Shown in pieces: positions 48,166-57,863 of a stretch of 64,000 bases of DNA. The stretch spans positions 1,984,001 through 2,048,000 of the forward strand of contig DAJPGB010000001.1 in NCBI GenBank assembly GCA_025992855.1, given 5' to 3'. Below the pieces are notes generated by a model. It had not been told where the DNA came from and did not search any database. It worked only from the letters and a program-made list of their open reading frames with translations. The translations under genes and the position numbers were made by a program. Every line of letters begins with the position of its first letter. Within the stretch, counting starts at the first letter, position 1. The DNA comes from Coriobacteriaceae bacterium (GTDB lineage Bacteria > Actinomycetota > Coriobacteriia > Coriobacteriales > Coriobacteriaceae).

Positions 48166-50124
48166 CTACGACAGGAAAATCCTCGTCCTGCCGCATGCGT
48201 CAATGGCAACTGGCAGGCGCGTGCCGTCGCGCTCGACCAAATATCGTGTTTGCCGACGACGCGAGCAGTCACGACAATGGACCTGTCCCGTCGCATCGGT
48301 GGCGCAGACGCCCTCGGCGGTCAGCAGGCAGTGCTCGCACACCATAAGCTCGGGACGGTCGGCGTCGACCGGACCCAAGACGCCGGGTTCAGCAGCCAGT
48401 TTGGCAATACGCTCCGCATCATTGCCGAGCAACTCGGCCGGCAAGTACACCCGCCCCGCGCCAAGTCCGCGCAGCCAGGTAAGCGTGGCCCGATTCGCGC
48501 AGAACACCGGCGCCGCCACGTCAAACGTCACGCCCAGCTCGCGAGCGATCACCACCTGTCCCAGGTTGCGGCAGACGACGCGCCCGGCACGCTGCATCAG
48601 TGAGCGGGTCCGGTCAGCGTCACCCGTGCGGCACACCTCGTCAAGCACCACAACGGCGTCGGACAAATCGAGTTCTCCGCGCGAGTCGGCATCCATCAGC
48701 TGCCAAGCAAAAACCATGCGAGCGGGAACCGCGCACTCCACCAACTCCGTCGACGCACCGCCATCCACCGCAACGTCCTCAAAGGGCAGCACCTCAACGG
48801 CACGCGCAACGGGCGCAATCGCATCCGCCTCGGCCCGCATGCGTTCCAACACCGCCGCCGTCTGATCCAACACGCCGGCGCTGCGAATCAGGTAAACCTC
48901 GCAGCCCGCGTCCACCTTACGCTTGCAATGCACGACGACGCGCTTCCCCGCTGTGGCATCCACCGGACAGGGCACCTGCGGCCAGCGCTTGGGCACATCG
49001 GGACGCGCGTCGACACCCGGATAGAACCGAATCTCGAGCGTGTCACCCGCCGCCACGGCGGCGTCGAGCTCAACGGTCACCTCTTCGTGGCCCACAGCGA
49101 CCAAGCGCCCCACGCGCACGCCCTGGTTAATTGCGCGCTCAAAGCTCATCAGCTCGGCACCCGAACGCCCTCGCAGGTACGCATCGGTAAACCCACGGTT
49201 AAACGACCTTCCCAACTCGCGCTCAAGCTCTTCCACGGCACCGGGATCCCACGCGCCGTCACACAGCATATCGAGTGCCCGGCGCCACACCCGCACCACG
49301 TTGAATACGTAATCGGGGTTCTTCATGCGCCCCTCGATCTTGAGCGACGCCACGCCGGCATCTACAAGCTCGGGCAGATGCGCAATACCCAGATAGTCGC
49401 GCGGGCACAGCAGGCGATCTCCCTCGACGGCGACAACGCTCTGCCCCGCCTCGTCCACCAGGTCGTACGCCAGACGGCACGGCTGAGTGCAGTCGCCGCG
49501 CATCGCCGAGCGCCCACGCCGCAGGGCCGAGAACTCGCACGCCCCCGAATAGCCGGTGCAAATCGCACCGTGGCAGAATACCTCGATGGGCACGCCCGTG
49601 GCACATAGCGCCGCAATCTCGTCGACCGTCAGCTCGCGCGCCGTCGTCACGCGCTCGACCCCCAGCTCATCGGCGGCAAGTCGCACGGCGCCTTCGCTAT
49701 GAACGCCCGCCTGCGTAGACAGGTGAATCTCGACCCCGGGAATCGCCGCGCGCAGCGCGCAGGCCAACCCGGCATCGGCGACAATCAGAGCATCGGCGCC
49801 CAGCTCCAGTGCATGAGCTCCCAACGCCACCGCGTCGGACAACTCATCGTCAAACACGAACACGTTGAGCGTTACGTACACACGCACGCCATGAGCATGC
49901 GCCACGGCACAACCGCGCGCAAACTCGTCATCCGTAAAGCCATGGGCGCTCACACGGGCGTTAAAGCCGCCCAACCCCGCATAGATGGCATCGGTACCCG
50001 CGGCGATGGCCGCAAGCATCTGGTCGATCCCGCCCGCCGGCGCCAGCAGCTCGGGCAGCGCCGCACCGGCATCATCCAATCCAGTCTCGTATTGTCCACT
50101 CGGCCCCATCGCCCGAATCGCCAT
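48166..50124 (-). CDS. Peptidase U32 family protein
   Basis: This 652-residue protein contains the U32 core (about 22-270): ELLAPAGG, YAGLGGFNAR, IEVFCHGAICTGYSGAC and the cysteine cluster RGDCTQPCRLAY, followed by LKIEGRMKNPDYV. The C-terminal part (about 360-650) has two more cysteine pairs (CEHCLL, CRDCSRR). Homologues such as RlhA and TrhP act in hydroxylation of rRNA or tRNA, so an RNA-modifying role is as likely as proteolysis. AAGGAG precedes the ATG at 50124. It is just upstream of tyrS, 97 bp apart. Confidence 0.9.
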   Translation of the reverse strand: MAIRAMGPSGQYETGLDDAGAALPELLAPAGGIDQMLAAIAAGTDAIYAGLGGFNARVSAHGFTDDEFARGCAVAHAHGVRVYVTLNVFVFDDELSDAVALGAHALELGADALIVADAGLACALRAAIPGVEIHLSTQAGVHSEGAVRLAADELGVERVTTARELTVDEIAALCATGVPIEVFCHGAICTGYSGACEFSALRRGRSAMRGDCTQPCRLAYDLVDEAGQSVVAVEGDRLLCPRDYLGIAHLPELVDAGVASLKIEGRMKNPDYVFNVVRVWRRALDMLCDGAWDPGAVEELERELGRSFNRGFTDAYLRGRSGAELMSFERAINQGVRVGRLVAVGHEEVTVELDAAVAAGDTLEIRFYPGVDARPDVPKRWPQVPCPVDATAGKRVVVHCKRKVDAGCEVYLIRSAGVLDQTAAVLERMRAEADAIAPVARAVEVLPFEDVAVDGGASTELVECAVPARMVFAWQLMDADSRGELDLSDAVVVLDEVCRTGDADRTRSLMQRAGRVVCRNLGQVVIARELGVTFDVAAPVFCANRATLTWLRGLGAGRVYLPAELLGNDAERIAKLAAEPGVLGPVDADRPELMVCEHCLLTAEGVCATDATGQVHCRDCSRRRQTRYLVERDGTRLPVAIDACGRTRIFLS

Positions 50125-50286
50125 CGGCAAACTCCTTACCAAGGTATGCATTCACTCTGAAAAATGCCGTCTTCCAGCATACACGAGGCCTCGCGCGCCC
50201 CGTTTGGTTTATCGTGTAATAACTTATGTCCATCCTGCCTCGACGGCACATCCACCGTCCGGCACGACATACCTGGAGGTCAATAT

Positions 50287-52479
50287 ATGGGTCCTCGCCA
50301 ACGACAGGGACGCAGCCGTTCAAAGACGCATGCCCTGCCCATAATCCTGCTCTCGTTTTTGGGCTTTCTGCTGATTGCGGGCGTGGCGTTTGGCATCGGC
50401 ATGGTCGGCAACGTCAACCGCTGGCTGTCCGATCTGCCCGACTACACCGACGCCAACGCGTATCTGGTGAGCGAGCCCACCGAGATCGTCGACTGCAACG
50501 GCAACAAGATCGCGAGCTTCTACACGCAAAACCGCAAGTCCATCACCAAGGACGAGGTCTCCCCCTACGTGCTGCAGGGCACCGTTGACGTCGAGGACGA
50601 GCGCTTCTACGAGCACGGCGGTATCGACCTGTGGGGTATCGCGCGTGCTGCGGTGGCAACCCTCGGCGGCGGGCACGAAGGCGCCTCGACTATCACCCAG
50701 CAGCTGGTGCGCAACACCATCCTGCAGGAGGAGCAGTTCGACTCGACCATCGAGCGTAAGGTGCGCGAGGCCTACATCGCCGTCAAGATGGAGGACATGT
50801 ACTCCAAAGACGAGATCCTCATGATGTACCTCAACACCATCTATTACGGCCACGGCGCCTACGGCATCGAGGCCGCAGCCGAGACCTATCTGTCCAAGAG
50901 CGCCGCCGATCTCACCCTCAGCGAGGCCGCGCTGCTCATCGGCCTTCCCAACTCGCCCTCGCAGTACGACCCCACGGTCAACCCCGACCTAGCGCTGTCC
51001 CGTCGCAACAAGGTCCTCGACAACATGTTGCGCCTGGGCCACATCACGCAGGAGGAACACGATGCCGCACAGGCCGAGCCCATCACCCTCAACGTGACCG
51101 AGATTTCGGGCAGCGGCGTCGACGTATACTCGCAGCCCTACTTTGTCGCTTATGTTAAGCAGCTGCTGGAGCAGGAGTTCTCGACCGACGTGCTCTTTAA
51201 GGGCGGTCTGACCGTCAAGACCACCATCGACCCCACGATGCAGCAGGTGGCAGAGAATGCCGTCCGCCAGCAGCTCGACACGCTCTCACTCGACGGCCTG
51301 GACATGGGCATGGTCGTCGTCGACCCCAAGACCGGCTACATCAAGTGCATGGTGGGCGGCTATGACTACAACGCCGACGAGAACCACGTAAACCATGCCA
51401 CGGCCAAGCGTCCCGTCGGCTCCACCTTTAAGGCCTTTACGCTGGCAACTGCCATCCAAAACGGCATGAACCCCAACGTCACCCTCAACTGCAACTCGCC
51501 GCTCAAGGCCAAGGGCACCACGACCGAGGTCCAAAACTACGCCAACCATAGCTATGGCAACATCACGCTTAAGCAGGCGACGGCATACTCCTCCAACACC
51601 GGCTACATCCAGGTGGCGGAAGCCGTCGGCAACAGCAAGATCATCTCGCTCGTCAAAAAGCTCGGCATCGATCCCGCCAAGGACAACATCGAGGACGTTC
51701 CCGTCATGACCCTCGGCACCGGCTCGATCTCGCCGCTCGAGATGGCCGCCGCCTACGCGACGTTTGCCAACGGCGGCTACTATCGCCAGCCGATCGCCAT
51801 CACCGAGATTGACTCTCGTACCGGTTCGGTGCTGTACCAGCACACGGACAATCCCTCACAGGTGCTTACCGAGGGCGAGGCCGCCGCGGTCACCGATGTT
51901 CTGTCCGGCGTCATGCAGGGCAGCGGTACGGGTGCTGCCGGCGCCTTGAGCGTCAACCAGCCCTATGCCGGCAAAACGGGCACCACCGACAACACCACCA
52001 ACCTGTGGTTCTGCGGCTATACCCCGCAGCTGGCGTGCGCCCTGTGGACCGGCTATTCCGCAGGTGAGATCCCCATCCAAAAATACGGCACGGACCTGCT
52101 GGGCGACAGCACCAACCTGCCTGTCTTTAAGCGGTTTATGAACACCGTTCTGACCGGTACCGAGCGCGAGGAGTTTGCGACCGGAACGGCGCCCACCTAC
52201 AAGAACAACAGCGTCTGGAAGTTCTACGGCACCAACAACGCCAAGAAGACGGAGAACGACGACAAGGACGAGAACGAGGACGAAGAGGAAACTACCACAA
52301 CGACTACCACGACGACCACGACCACCGAGACCACGGGTGGCGACACCACCGGCGGCACCGGTACGACCGGTGGCTCGACGGGCGGCTCAACTGGTGGTTC
52401 GACCGGCGGCGATGGCGGCACGCCTACGCCTACGCCCACTCCCGACCCCTCGCCCACGCCTGACGATACGGTCGGCTAG
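50287..52479 (+). CDS. Class A penicillin-binding protein
   Basis: This 730-residue bifunctional enzyme polymerises and crosslinks peptidoglycan. It has a short basic cytoplasmic tail, one membrane helix (about 18-42), a GT51 domain (about 70-250) with EDERFYEHGG (catalytic E near 103) and STITQQ at 134-139, and a transpeptidase with STFK at 379-382, SSN at 435-437 and KTG at 563-565. The last 75 residues are low complexity: an acidic patch, twelve consecutive threonines, then Gly/Ser and Pro/Thr repeats. I chose the ATG at 50287 after GGAGGT. The terminator follows 20 bases past the stop. Confidence 0.95.
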   Translation: MGPRQRQGRSRSKTHALPIILLSFLGFLLIAGVAFGIGMVGNVNRWLSDLPDYTDANAYLVSEPTEIVDCNGNKIASFYTQNRKSITKDEVSPYVLQGTVDVEDERFYEHGGIDLWGIARAAVATLGGGHEGASTITQQLVRNTILQEEQFDSTIERKVREAYIAVKMEDMYSKDEILMMYLNTIYYGHGAYGIEAAAETYLSKSAADLTLSEAALLIGLPNSPSQYDPTVNPDLALSRRNKVLDNMLRLGHITQEEHDAAQAEPITLNVTEISGSGVDVYSQPYFVAYVKQLLEQEFSTDVLFKGGLTVKTTIDPTMQQVAENAVRQQLDTLSLDGLDMGMVVVDPKTGYIKCMVGGYDYNADENHVNHATAKRPVGSTFKAFTLATAIQNGMNPNVTLNCNSPLKAKGTTTEVQNYANHSYGNITLKQATAYSSNTGYIQVAEAVGNSKIISLVKKLGIDPAKDNIEDVPVMTLGTGSISPLEMAAAYATFANGGYYRQPIAITEIDSRTGSVLYQHTDNPSQVLTEGEAAAVTDVLSGVMQGSGTGAAGALSVNQPYAGKTGTTDNTTNLWFCGYTPQLACALWTGYSAGEIPIQKYGTDLLGDSTNLPVFKRFMNTVLTGTEREEFATGTAPTYKNNSVWKFYGTNNAKKTENDDKDENEDEEETTTTTTTTTTTTETTGGDTTGGTGTTGGSTGGSTGGSTGGDGGTPTPTPTPDPSPTPDDTVG

Positions 52480-52501
52480 AAATCATCCGGCCATAAGCAA
52501 C

Positions 52502-52542
52502 AAGGCCCCCGAGCAGCTTATTAAACTGCTCGGGGGCCTTTT
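52502..52542 (+). terminator. PBP terminator
   Basis: AAGGCCCCCGAGCAG and CTGCTCGGGGGCCTT arms, nine-base loop, then TTAG. Confidence 0.92.
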
Positions 52543-52582
52543 AGTTTAAAGCGACCTGGTGGGCGGTCTTTATACCGGCAAA

Positions 52583-52619
52583 CAAAAAAAGGGGGTACCG
52601 ACCAACGTCGATACCCCTT
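52583..52619 (-). terminator. argR terminator
   Basis: Minus strand: AAGGGGTATCGA and TCGGTACCCCCTT arms followed by a run of T7. Confidence 0.88.
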
Positions 52620-52667
52620 ACAAGCCACTATGTCACGCACACAGTGCCGAGCGCACGACCCGCACGC

Positions 52668-53105
52668 CTACTTGCGAGAATTGCTCAGCTTATTGATCAG
52701 CGCCTCAAGACGCTCGCCGTCCTCGGCCGTCTGGGCAATAACCAAAATCGTATCGTTGCCGGCAAGCGAGCCAAGCACATCGGGCAGCTCTGCCGCATCA
52801 ACGGCGGCGGCGATGCCGGAAGCCGTGCCAGGCTGAGCCTTGATCATAACCAGATTATCGGTGCGCAGAACGCCCGTTACGAGCTCGGAAACCATACGCT
52901 GCAGGTGCAGGTCCTCTGCCAGAACATAGATGCCCTCAGGGAGCTTACGCAGCCCCATATCGGCAATATCGCGAGAGACAGTCGCCTGCGTGCAATCAAA
53001 GCCCATAGCGCGGAGCTCATCGACCAGCACGCGCTGCGTGCGGACGTCCTTATTGCGCACAATATCTCTAATGGCATCCTGGCGCCCATTGCGTTTTTTA
53101 GCCAT
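52668..53105 (-). CDS. argR: Arginine repressor
   Basis: ArgR is a hexameric arginine-sensing repressor. The 145 residues include a winged helix (about 1-68, with QATVSRDIADMGLRK) and a C-terminal arginine-binding domain (about 75-145, containing GTASGIAAAVDAAELPDVLGSLAGNDTILVI). I chose MAKKRNGRQ at 53105 over a longer frame because GAGAGAGG precedes it. No arginine gene lies beside it here. The palindrome CAATCAGTGATTG at 53140 could be an autoregulatory site. Confidence 0.94.
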   Translation of the reverse strand: MAKKRNGRQDAIRDIVRNKDVRTQRVLVDELRAMGFDCTQATVSRDIADMGLRKLPEGIYVLAEDLHLQRMVSELVTGVLRTDNLVMIKAQPGTASGIAAAVDAAELPDVLGSLAGNDTILVIAQTAEDGERLEALINKLSNSRK

Positions 53106-53139
53106 ACAAACCCTCTCTCCAAAAGATGGCGGAGACAAT

Positions 53140-53226
53140 CAATCAGTGATTGAATAGTTTAACGCTATTTGAAGGCTTTTGTGTATAAGAACGCATTTCG
53201 AAACAATTCTATGCAAATTTGTTTCG
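53140..53226. promoter_or_regulatory. Palindromes upstream of argR
   Basis: CAATCA-G-TGATTG lies at 53140-53152, and TCGAAACAA / TTGTTTCGA at 53198-53227 with a 12-bp spacer. Both are in the AT-rich 130 bp between the argR start and the end of the glycosyltransferase gene. They may be operators; neither matches the ARG-box consensus convincingly. Confidence 0.35.
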
Positions 53227-53237
53227 AGATGAGCCGT

Positions 53238-54278
53238 TTAGGCGGTTTTTGCGCCCGTCCGGTTAAGAAAAGCTGCCAGATGCGTACACATCACGCAGCG
53301 CGCGGGCTTGGCGCTGGCGATCGGCCCAAACAACAGACCGAGCCCCCGATGGTTATCCTTGAGCGCGGCGACCATCTGACGGGTTCGAGGCGCCTCGAGC
53401 ATATCACGCATGCGGGCGGAACGCTCGATTGACGACACCCCATGCGGGCTCAGACACAAATTCTCGATGCAGGCGACCAGTCCGGCAAAGTAGAACTTTT
53501 GGCTTGCCAGCTTGAGCCGACCACCGCTATCTGCCTCCGAGAGTGAGTCCGCAAGCTCGTCGAGCGCTCGGGTGTCATCGGATACCTTAGCATACATGGT
53601 GGGATCAAAGGCATCTGTAAGCTTAGGTGCCGCCGCGTGGAAACAAGCATCGCCGCAGCCGGACACGCATCGTGCCTGCGAGAGCGCATATGCCATAAAC
53701 TCAACCGTACGGTACGCCTTGCCGTGCGACAGGCATGCCTCAAACAGCGGACGGCTATACATCACGCCAGAGACTTGAGCAACCAAGCCGCCTAAAATCA
53801 ACTGGGGCAGCCCGGTCACCATCGAAGATTTGCTATCAATGGAAATATGAGTAGCATCCGAGACGCGCGAATGGCGCTCTCGATGTGCATCATAGCGGTC
53901 GAGCGACACCGTGGGAAACACTATGTCTGCCGCAGTATCGCACGCGATATCGACCATCTTGGGAAGGGACTGCGGAGCAAACCACTCATCGGCGTTCATA
54001 GCGATGATTTGAGAGCCGCGCGAGGCAGCAAAACCGGCACGAAGACAAGCACCGCGCTTCGCGTCCTCGACGTCAATCAAATCAATATGAATGTCCCTGT
54101 CGGCAGCAACTTGAAGCGAATGGCGTACACCAGGAGCAACGTCGCGACACACGACGACAATCTGCAGATCATAGAGGTCTTGGTTCTGGACGCTCTCGAG
54201 CGCACGCATCGCATAGCTGGGCGAACCTTCTACCACAAGGATCACCGAAAGTCGCGGATGCGAACCACGTCGAACCAA
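53238..54278 (-). CDS. Family 2 glycosyltransferase-like protein
   Basis: This 346-residue protein has an N-terminal GT-A fold (about 8-130): LSVILVVEGSP, ALESVQNQDLYDLQIVVV, and NADEWF in the place of the DxD motif. The C-terminal 200 residues are poorly conserved and partly hydrophobic. The acceptor and donor are unknown. The only plausible start is TTG at 54278 with GGAAAAC upstream. No other cell-surface polysaccharide gene is adjacent. Confidence 0.78.
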   Translation of the reverse strand: MVRRGSHPRLSVILVVEGSPSYAMRALESVQNQDLYDLQIVVVCRDVAPGVRHSLQVAADRDIHIDLIDVEDAKRGACLRAGFAASRGSQIIAMNADEWFAPQSLPKMVDIACDTAADIVFPTVSLDRYDAHRERHSRVSDATHISIDSKSSMVTGLPQLILGGLVAQVSGVMYSRPLFEACLSHGKAYRTVEFMAYALSQARCVSGCGDACFHAAAPKLTDAFDPTMYAKVSDDTRALDELADSLSEADSGGRLKLASQKFYFAGLVACIENLCLSPHGVSSIERSARMRDMLEAPRTRQMVAALKDNHRGLGLLFGPIASAKPARCVMCTHLAAFLNRTGAKTA

Positions 54279-54439
54279 GTTTTCCGTCCTCTCGACAGCA
54301 ATGAATCAAACCGTGGTTCATGGTACACCCCGGCAATAAAAGCAATGAGACACCGGTTGTATTGCACGCCAAGAACAGATGTTGCACACGCGCAGCTCAC
54401 AGATGAAAGGTGTCTACGTACGGTGCGCCGAGCCCTCCC

Positions 54440-55264
54440 CTAGTCGAGCACGACGAGCTCGGCAGGATCGTAATCGACGCCCATAAACGTAAGGCCGCAG
54501 GCAGGCGCCGTGGGACCGGCGGCAGTACGGTCGCAGGCGTCAATAACCTCACGCATCCACTCAGGCTCACGGCGATGCATGCCGATCTCCACGAGCGTGC
54601 CGACGATCGTACGGACCATCGAATGCAGAAACGCGTTGCCCTCGATCGTGAAGGTCAAAATGTCCTCGCCAAAAGCGACCTCATGGCCAAACTCGGCGCG
54701 CATCACGCAACGGTGCGTAGGCTTACCCACGGCCGAGGCGACCTTGCAAAAGCTCTTGAAGTCCTGCTCGCCCAAGAGCGCGGGGCAAGCTGCCGCCATG
54801 GCATCGACATCGAGCGGATAGCGATGCCACCACACGGCACCGCGGGACAGCACGGGGCGCGCATCTCGATCGGCAATACGGTACGTATACGTACGGGAAC
54901 GCGCGTCAAAACGCGCAGAAAAGCCTTTACGGGCCCTGTAGACCTCGTTTATGGCGATATCTTTGGGCAGCAGGGCATCCATAGCCCGCAGCCACCTACG
55001 GCGCGTACACGCGAGCTCAGCGTCCGTTACGGGCACGCTGATGTACTGGGCCACCGCGTGCACGCCGGCATCGGTACGACCCGCGCACGTCAGATCGATC
55101 GGACGGCGAAGCAGCGTCTCGATGGCTCGACGTAGCTCGCCCGCAACCGTCGTCTGTCCCGGCTGCTCGGCAAATCCGCTATACGACGAGCCATCATAGG
55201 CCACGCGAAATACGAGCGTGGCGTCAAGCTCGGAAATCGAATTGAAATCAGACGGCGCAGTCAT
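54440..55264 (-). CDS. truA: tRNA pseudouridine(38-40) synthase
   Basis: TruA converts uridines 38-40 of tRNAs to pseudouridine. The 274 residues include the active-site motif CAGRTDAGVHA with D65, plus FRVAYDGSSYSGFAEQPG at the N-terminus and the SFCKVAS and GNAFLHSMVRTIVGTL segments. The ATG at 55264 has GGGAG seven bases upstream. It lies after rplQ in the same direction, separated by an rplQ terminator. Confidence 0.95.
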   Translation of the reverse strand: MTAPSDFNSISELDATLVFRVAYDGSSYSGFAEQPGQTTVAGELRRAIETLLRRPIDLTCAGRTDAGVHAVAQYISVPVTDAELACTRRRWLRAMDALLPKDIAINEVYRARKGFSARFDARSRTYTYRIADRDARPVLSRGAVWWHRYPLDVDAMAAACPALLGEQDFKSFCKVASAVGKPTHRCVMRAEFGHEVAFGEDILTFTIEGNAFLHSMVRTIVGTLVEIGMHRREPEWMREVIDACDRTAAGPTAPACGLTFMGVDYDPAELVVLD

Positions 55265-55299
55265 GGGCGCTCCCAACAAACAAGTAAAGGTATCGCGAC

Positions 55300-55330
55300 A
55301 AAAAAAGAGGGGTACGCGAACGTACCCCTC
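55300..55330 (-). terminator. Terminator of the rpsH-rplQ cluster
   Basis: Minus strand: GAGGGGTACG and CGTACCCCTC with a TTCG loop, followed by T6. It marks the end of the ribosomal operon before truA. Confidence 0.92.
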
Positions 55331-55356
55331 GAATATAGCCTATGCAGACGGAAAGT

Positions 55357-55824
55357 CTACTCAGCGGTCTCCTCAGCAGGAGCCTCCTCGACGGCCTCGA
55401 CCTTCTTGGGAGCAGCGGCCTTCTTGGGGGCCGGAGCAGCCTTCTTGGCCTTAGGCGTGCAAGGCTCGGTAACGAGCTCCATGATAACGATGGGAGCGTT
55501 GTCGCCCTTGCGGTTGCCGAGCTTCATGATGCGGGTGTAACCGCCGTTGCGGTCCTGCCACATGCCCTGGGCAGCCTTGTCGAAGATCTCGGCAACGAGC
55601 TGCTTATCGCCGAGCTTGGCGATAGCCAGACGACGAGAGTGCAGGTCGCCCTTCTTGGCCCAAGTGATGATCGGGTCGACGACCGAACGCAGCGCCTTAG
55701 CGCGGGTCTCGGTGGTCTTGATGCGGTCGTTCTCGAAGAGGGCCTTAGCAAGGCTCTTCTTCATGGCCTTGGTGTGGCTCGCATCGGTGCCGAGCTTCAG
55801 GCCCTTCTTAACGTTGTGACGCAT
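55357..55824 (-). CDS. rplQ: 50S ribosomal protein L17 with lysine/alanine-rich tail
   Basis: The first 118 residues are a normal L17 (MRHNVKKGLKLGTDASH, RIKTTETRAKALR). About 37 further residues form a Lys/Ala/Pro then Glu-rich tail ending EEAPAEETAE. The tail resembles in style the one on L31 (31635-32060). It is last in the alpha operon, after rpoA. Confidence 0.95.
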   Translation of the reverse strand: MRHNVKKGLKLGTDASHTKAMKKSLAKALFENDRIKTTETRAKALRSVVDPIITWAKKGDLHSRRLAIAKLGDKQLVAEIFDKAAQGMWQDRNGGYTRIMKLGNRKGDNAPIVIMELVTEPCTPKAKKAAPAPKKAAAPKKVEAVEEAPAEETAE

Positions 55825-55854
55825 GGTCTAGTTTCTCCTCAAATATGCGAAGCA

Positions 55855-56796
55855 TTAAGCCTTCAGGCTCAGGCCCATGGACTCAAGCTTGTCCTTCACT
55901 TCCTCGATCGACTTAACACCGAAGTTACGGATGTTGAGCAGATCGTTCTCCGAGAACTCAACGAGCTGACGGACCGAGTGAATGCTGGCGCGCTTAAGGC
56001 AGTTGTAGGAACGGACGGAAAGGTCCAGATCCTCGATCTGCTTGTCCAGCTCGGCGTTGTCGTTGGTGACCTCGGGAGCGAAGATCGAAGCCTCCTCCTC
56101 GACCTCGGGGGTCTCGGCAAGGTTCATAAAGGCGGCCATATGCTGGTTGATGATATTGGCAGCCTGGACCACGGCGTCGCGCGGGGCGATGGAGCCGTTG
56201 GTCTCGATCTCGAGGACAAGGCGGTCGTAGTCGGTGTGCTGACCGACACGGCAAGCCTCAACGAGCTTGGCGCAACGGGAAACCGGCGAGTACAGCGAGT
56301 CGACGTGGATCACACCGATGGGATCGTTGTCGCGCTTGTTGGCCTCGCCAGAAACATAGCCGCGGCCATAGCCGATGCGCATGCTCATGGTGAGATGGCC
56401 ACCCTCGGTGAGCGTAGCGATGTGCTGCTCGGGGTTGACCAGCTCAAACTCGGACGGAATAAAGAAGTCCGCACCGGTGACCTCGCAGGGGCCGTCAACC
56501 GAGATGGTGGCGGTCGCCTCGTCGGTCGTGCCGAGAGCCCTGAAGACAAGACCCTTGACATTCAGGACGATGTCGGTGACATCCTCGACCATGTTAGGGA
56601 TGGTCATGAACTCGTGCTGCGCACCATCGATCTGAATAGCCTCGACGGCGGCACCCTCGAGCGAGGACAGAAGAACGCGACGAAGGGAGTTACCCAGCGT
56701 ATCGCCGTAACCACGCTCGAGCGGCTCGACGGAGACACGAGCAGACGTCTCGTTGATCTCTTCGACCTGAACCTGAGGCCTAATGAATTCTGACAT
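55855..56796 (-). CDS. rpoA: RNA polymerase alpha subunit
   Basis: This 313-residue subunit has an N-terminal dimerisation and assembly domain (about 1-230), a linker rich in acidic residues (about 228-245), and a C-terminal DNA-binding domain (about 250-313, with SYNCLKRASIHSVRQLVEFSENDLLNIRNFGVKS). It lies between rpsD and rplQ as in most actinobacteria. GGAGGT precedes the ATG. Confidence 0.97.
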   Translation of the reverse strand: MSEFIRPQVQVEEINETSARVSVEPLERGYGDTLGNSLRRVLLSSLEGAAVEAIQIDGAQHEFMTIPNMVEDVTDIVLNVKGLVFRALGTTDEATATISVDGPCEVTGADFFIPSEFELVNPEQHIATLTEGGHLTMSMRIGYGRGYVSGEANKRDNDPIGVIHVDSLYSPVSRCAKLVEACRVGQHTDYDRLVLEIETNGSIAPRDAVVQAANIINQHMAAFMNLAETPEVEEEASIFAPEVTNDNAELDKQIEDLDLSVRSYNCLKRASIHSVRQLVEFSENDLLNIRNFGVKSIEEVKDKLESMGLSLKA

Positions 56797-56828
56797 GTAT
56801 TACCTCCAGCCTCAGCAGCCCGGATGGA

Positions 56829-57425
56829 CTACTTAGAGTAGAGCTCGACGATGAGCTGCTCGTTGATATCACCGCTGATCTGCTCACGCGTCGGCAGAGC
56901 GAGCACGTTACCAGACAGCTTCTCGATATCGACCTCGAGCCAGCCAGGGACCTCAAAGCGCTCGGAGGAAATCAGGGCCTCCTTGATGGGGAGGAGGTCA
57001 CGGAACTTCTCGCCGACAGCGACGACGTCGCCGGCCTTGACGCGGTAGGACGGGATGTCCACGCGCTTGCCGTTCACGGTGAAGTGACCGTGACGGACGG
57101 ACTGACGAGCCTCTTTGCGGGTGCGGGCGAAGCCAAGACGGAAGACGACGTTGTCGAGGCGAGACTCAAGGATGATCATGAGGTTCTCACCGGTGACGCC
57201 GTTCATCTTGCGGGCCTTGTTGAAGTAGCCGTGGAACTGCTTCTCCAGAACGCCATAGATGAACTTGACCTTCTGCTTCTCGCGCAGCTGCATGCCGTAC
57301 TCAGATTCCTTGCGACGGCGCTTGGGCTGACGGATAGATTCCTTCTTGCTGCTGTAACCGAGCTCAGCGGGATCGATCCCGAGCTGACGGCAGCGCTTAA
57401 GAACAGGAGTCCTGTCGATTGCCAT
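56829..57425 (-). CDS. rpsD: 30S ribosomal protein S4
   Basis: This primary 16S rRNA-binding protein has 198 residues and is of the zinc-free type: no N-terminal cysteine motif is seen, and it has an S4 domain (about 90-155, ESRLDNVVFRLGFARTRKEARQSVRHGHFTVNG). S4 typically represses the alpha operon by binding its mRNA. It is preceded by rpsK in the same operon. Confidence 0.97.
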   Translation of the reverse strand: MAIDRTPVLKRCRQLGIDPAELGYSSKKESIRQPKRRRKESEYGMQLREKQKVKFIYGVLEKQFHGYFNKARKMNGVTGENLMIILESRLDNVVFRLGFARTRKEARQSVRHGHFTVNGKRVDIPSYRVKAGDVVAVGEKFRDLLPIKEALISSERFEVPGWLEVDIEKLSGNVLALPTREQISGDINEQLIVELYSK

Positions 57426-57444
57426 ATTGATACGATCCTTTCAG

Positions 57445-57849
57445 TTACACGCGGCGACGCTTCTTGGGGCGGCAGCCGTTGTGCGGAATGGGGGTCTTGT
57501 CCTGGATGCTCGAGACCTCGAGGCCAGCAGCCTGGAGGGAGCGGATGGCGGTCTCACGACCGGAGCCGGGGCCCTTGACGAAGACGGAAACCTTCTTCAT
57601 ACCGTGCTCCATGGCCTGCTTGGCAGCAGCCTCGGCAGCCATCTGGGCAGCGAACGGCGTGGACTTACGGGAGCCCTTGAAGCCCACCTGGCCAGCCGAC
57701 TTCCAGGAAATGACGTTGCCCTGGGGATCGGTGATCGAAACGATCGTGTTGTTGAACGTAGAACGAATGTGAGCCTGGCCCACGGAAATGTTCTTACGGT
57801 CCGCGCGCTTCAGACGGGCAGCGCGAACGTTCTTCTTAGCAGTAGCCAT
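57445..57849 (-). CDS. rpsK: 30S ribosomal protein S11
   Basis: The 134 residues contain the typical [21 protein letters not shown] and [18 protein letters not shown] and end in the basic [13 protein letters not shown]. It sits between rpsM and rpsD, with 14 and 19 bases to its neighbours. Confidence 0.97.
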   Translation of the reverse strand: MATAKKNVRAARLKRADRKNISVGQAHIRSTFNNTIVSITDPQGNVISWKSAGQVGFKGSRKSTPFAAQMAAEAAAKQAMEHGMKKVSVFVKGPGSGRETAIRSLQAAGLEVSSIQDKTPIPHNGCRPKKRRRV

Positions 57850-57863
57850 CTATCTAGCGCTCC

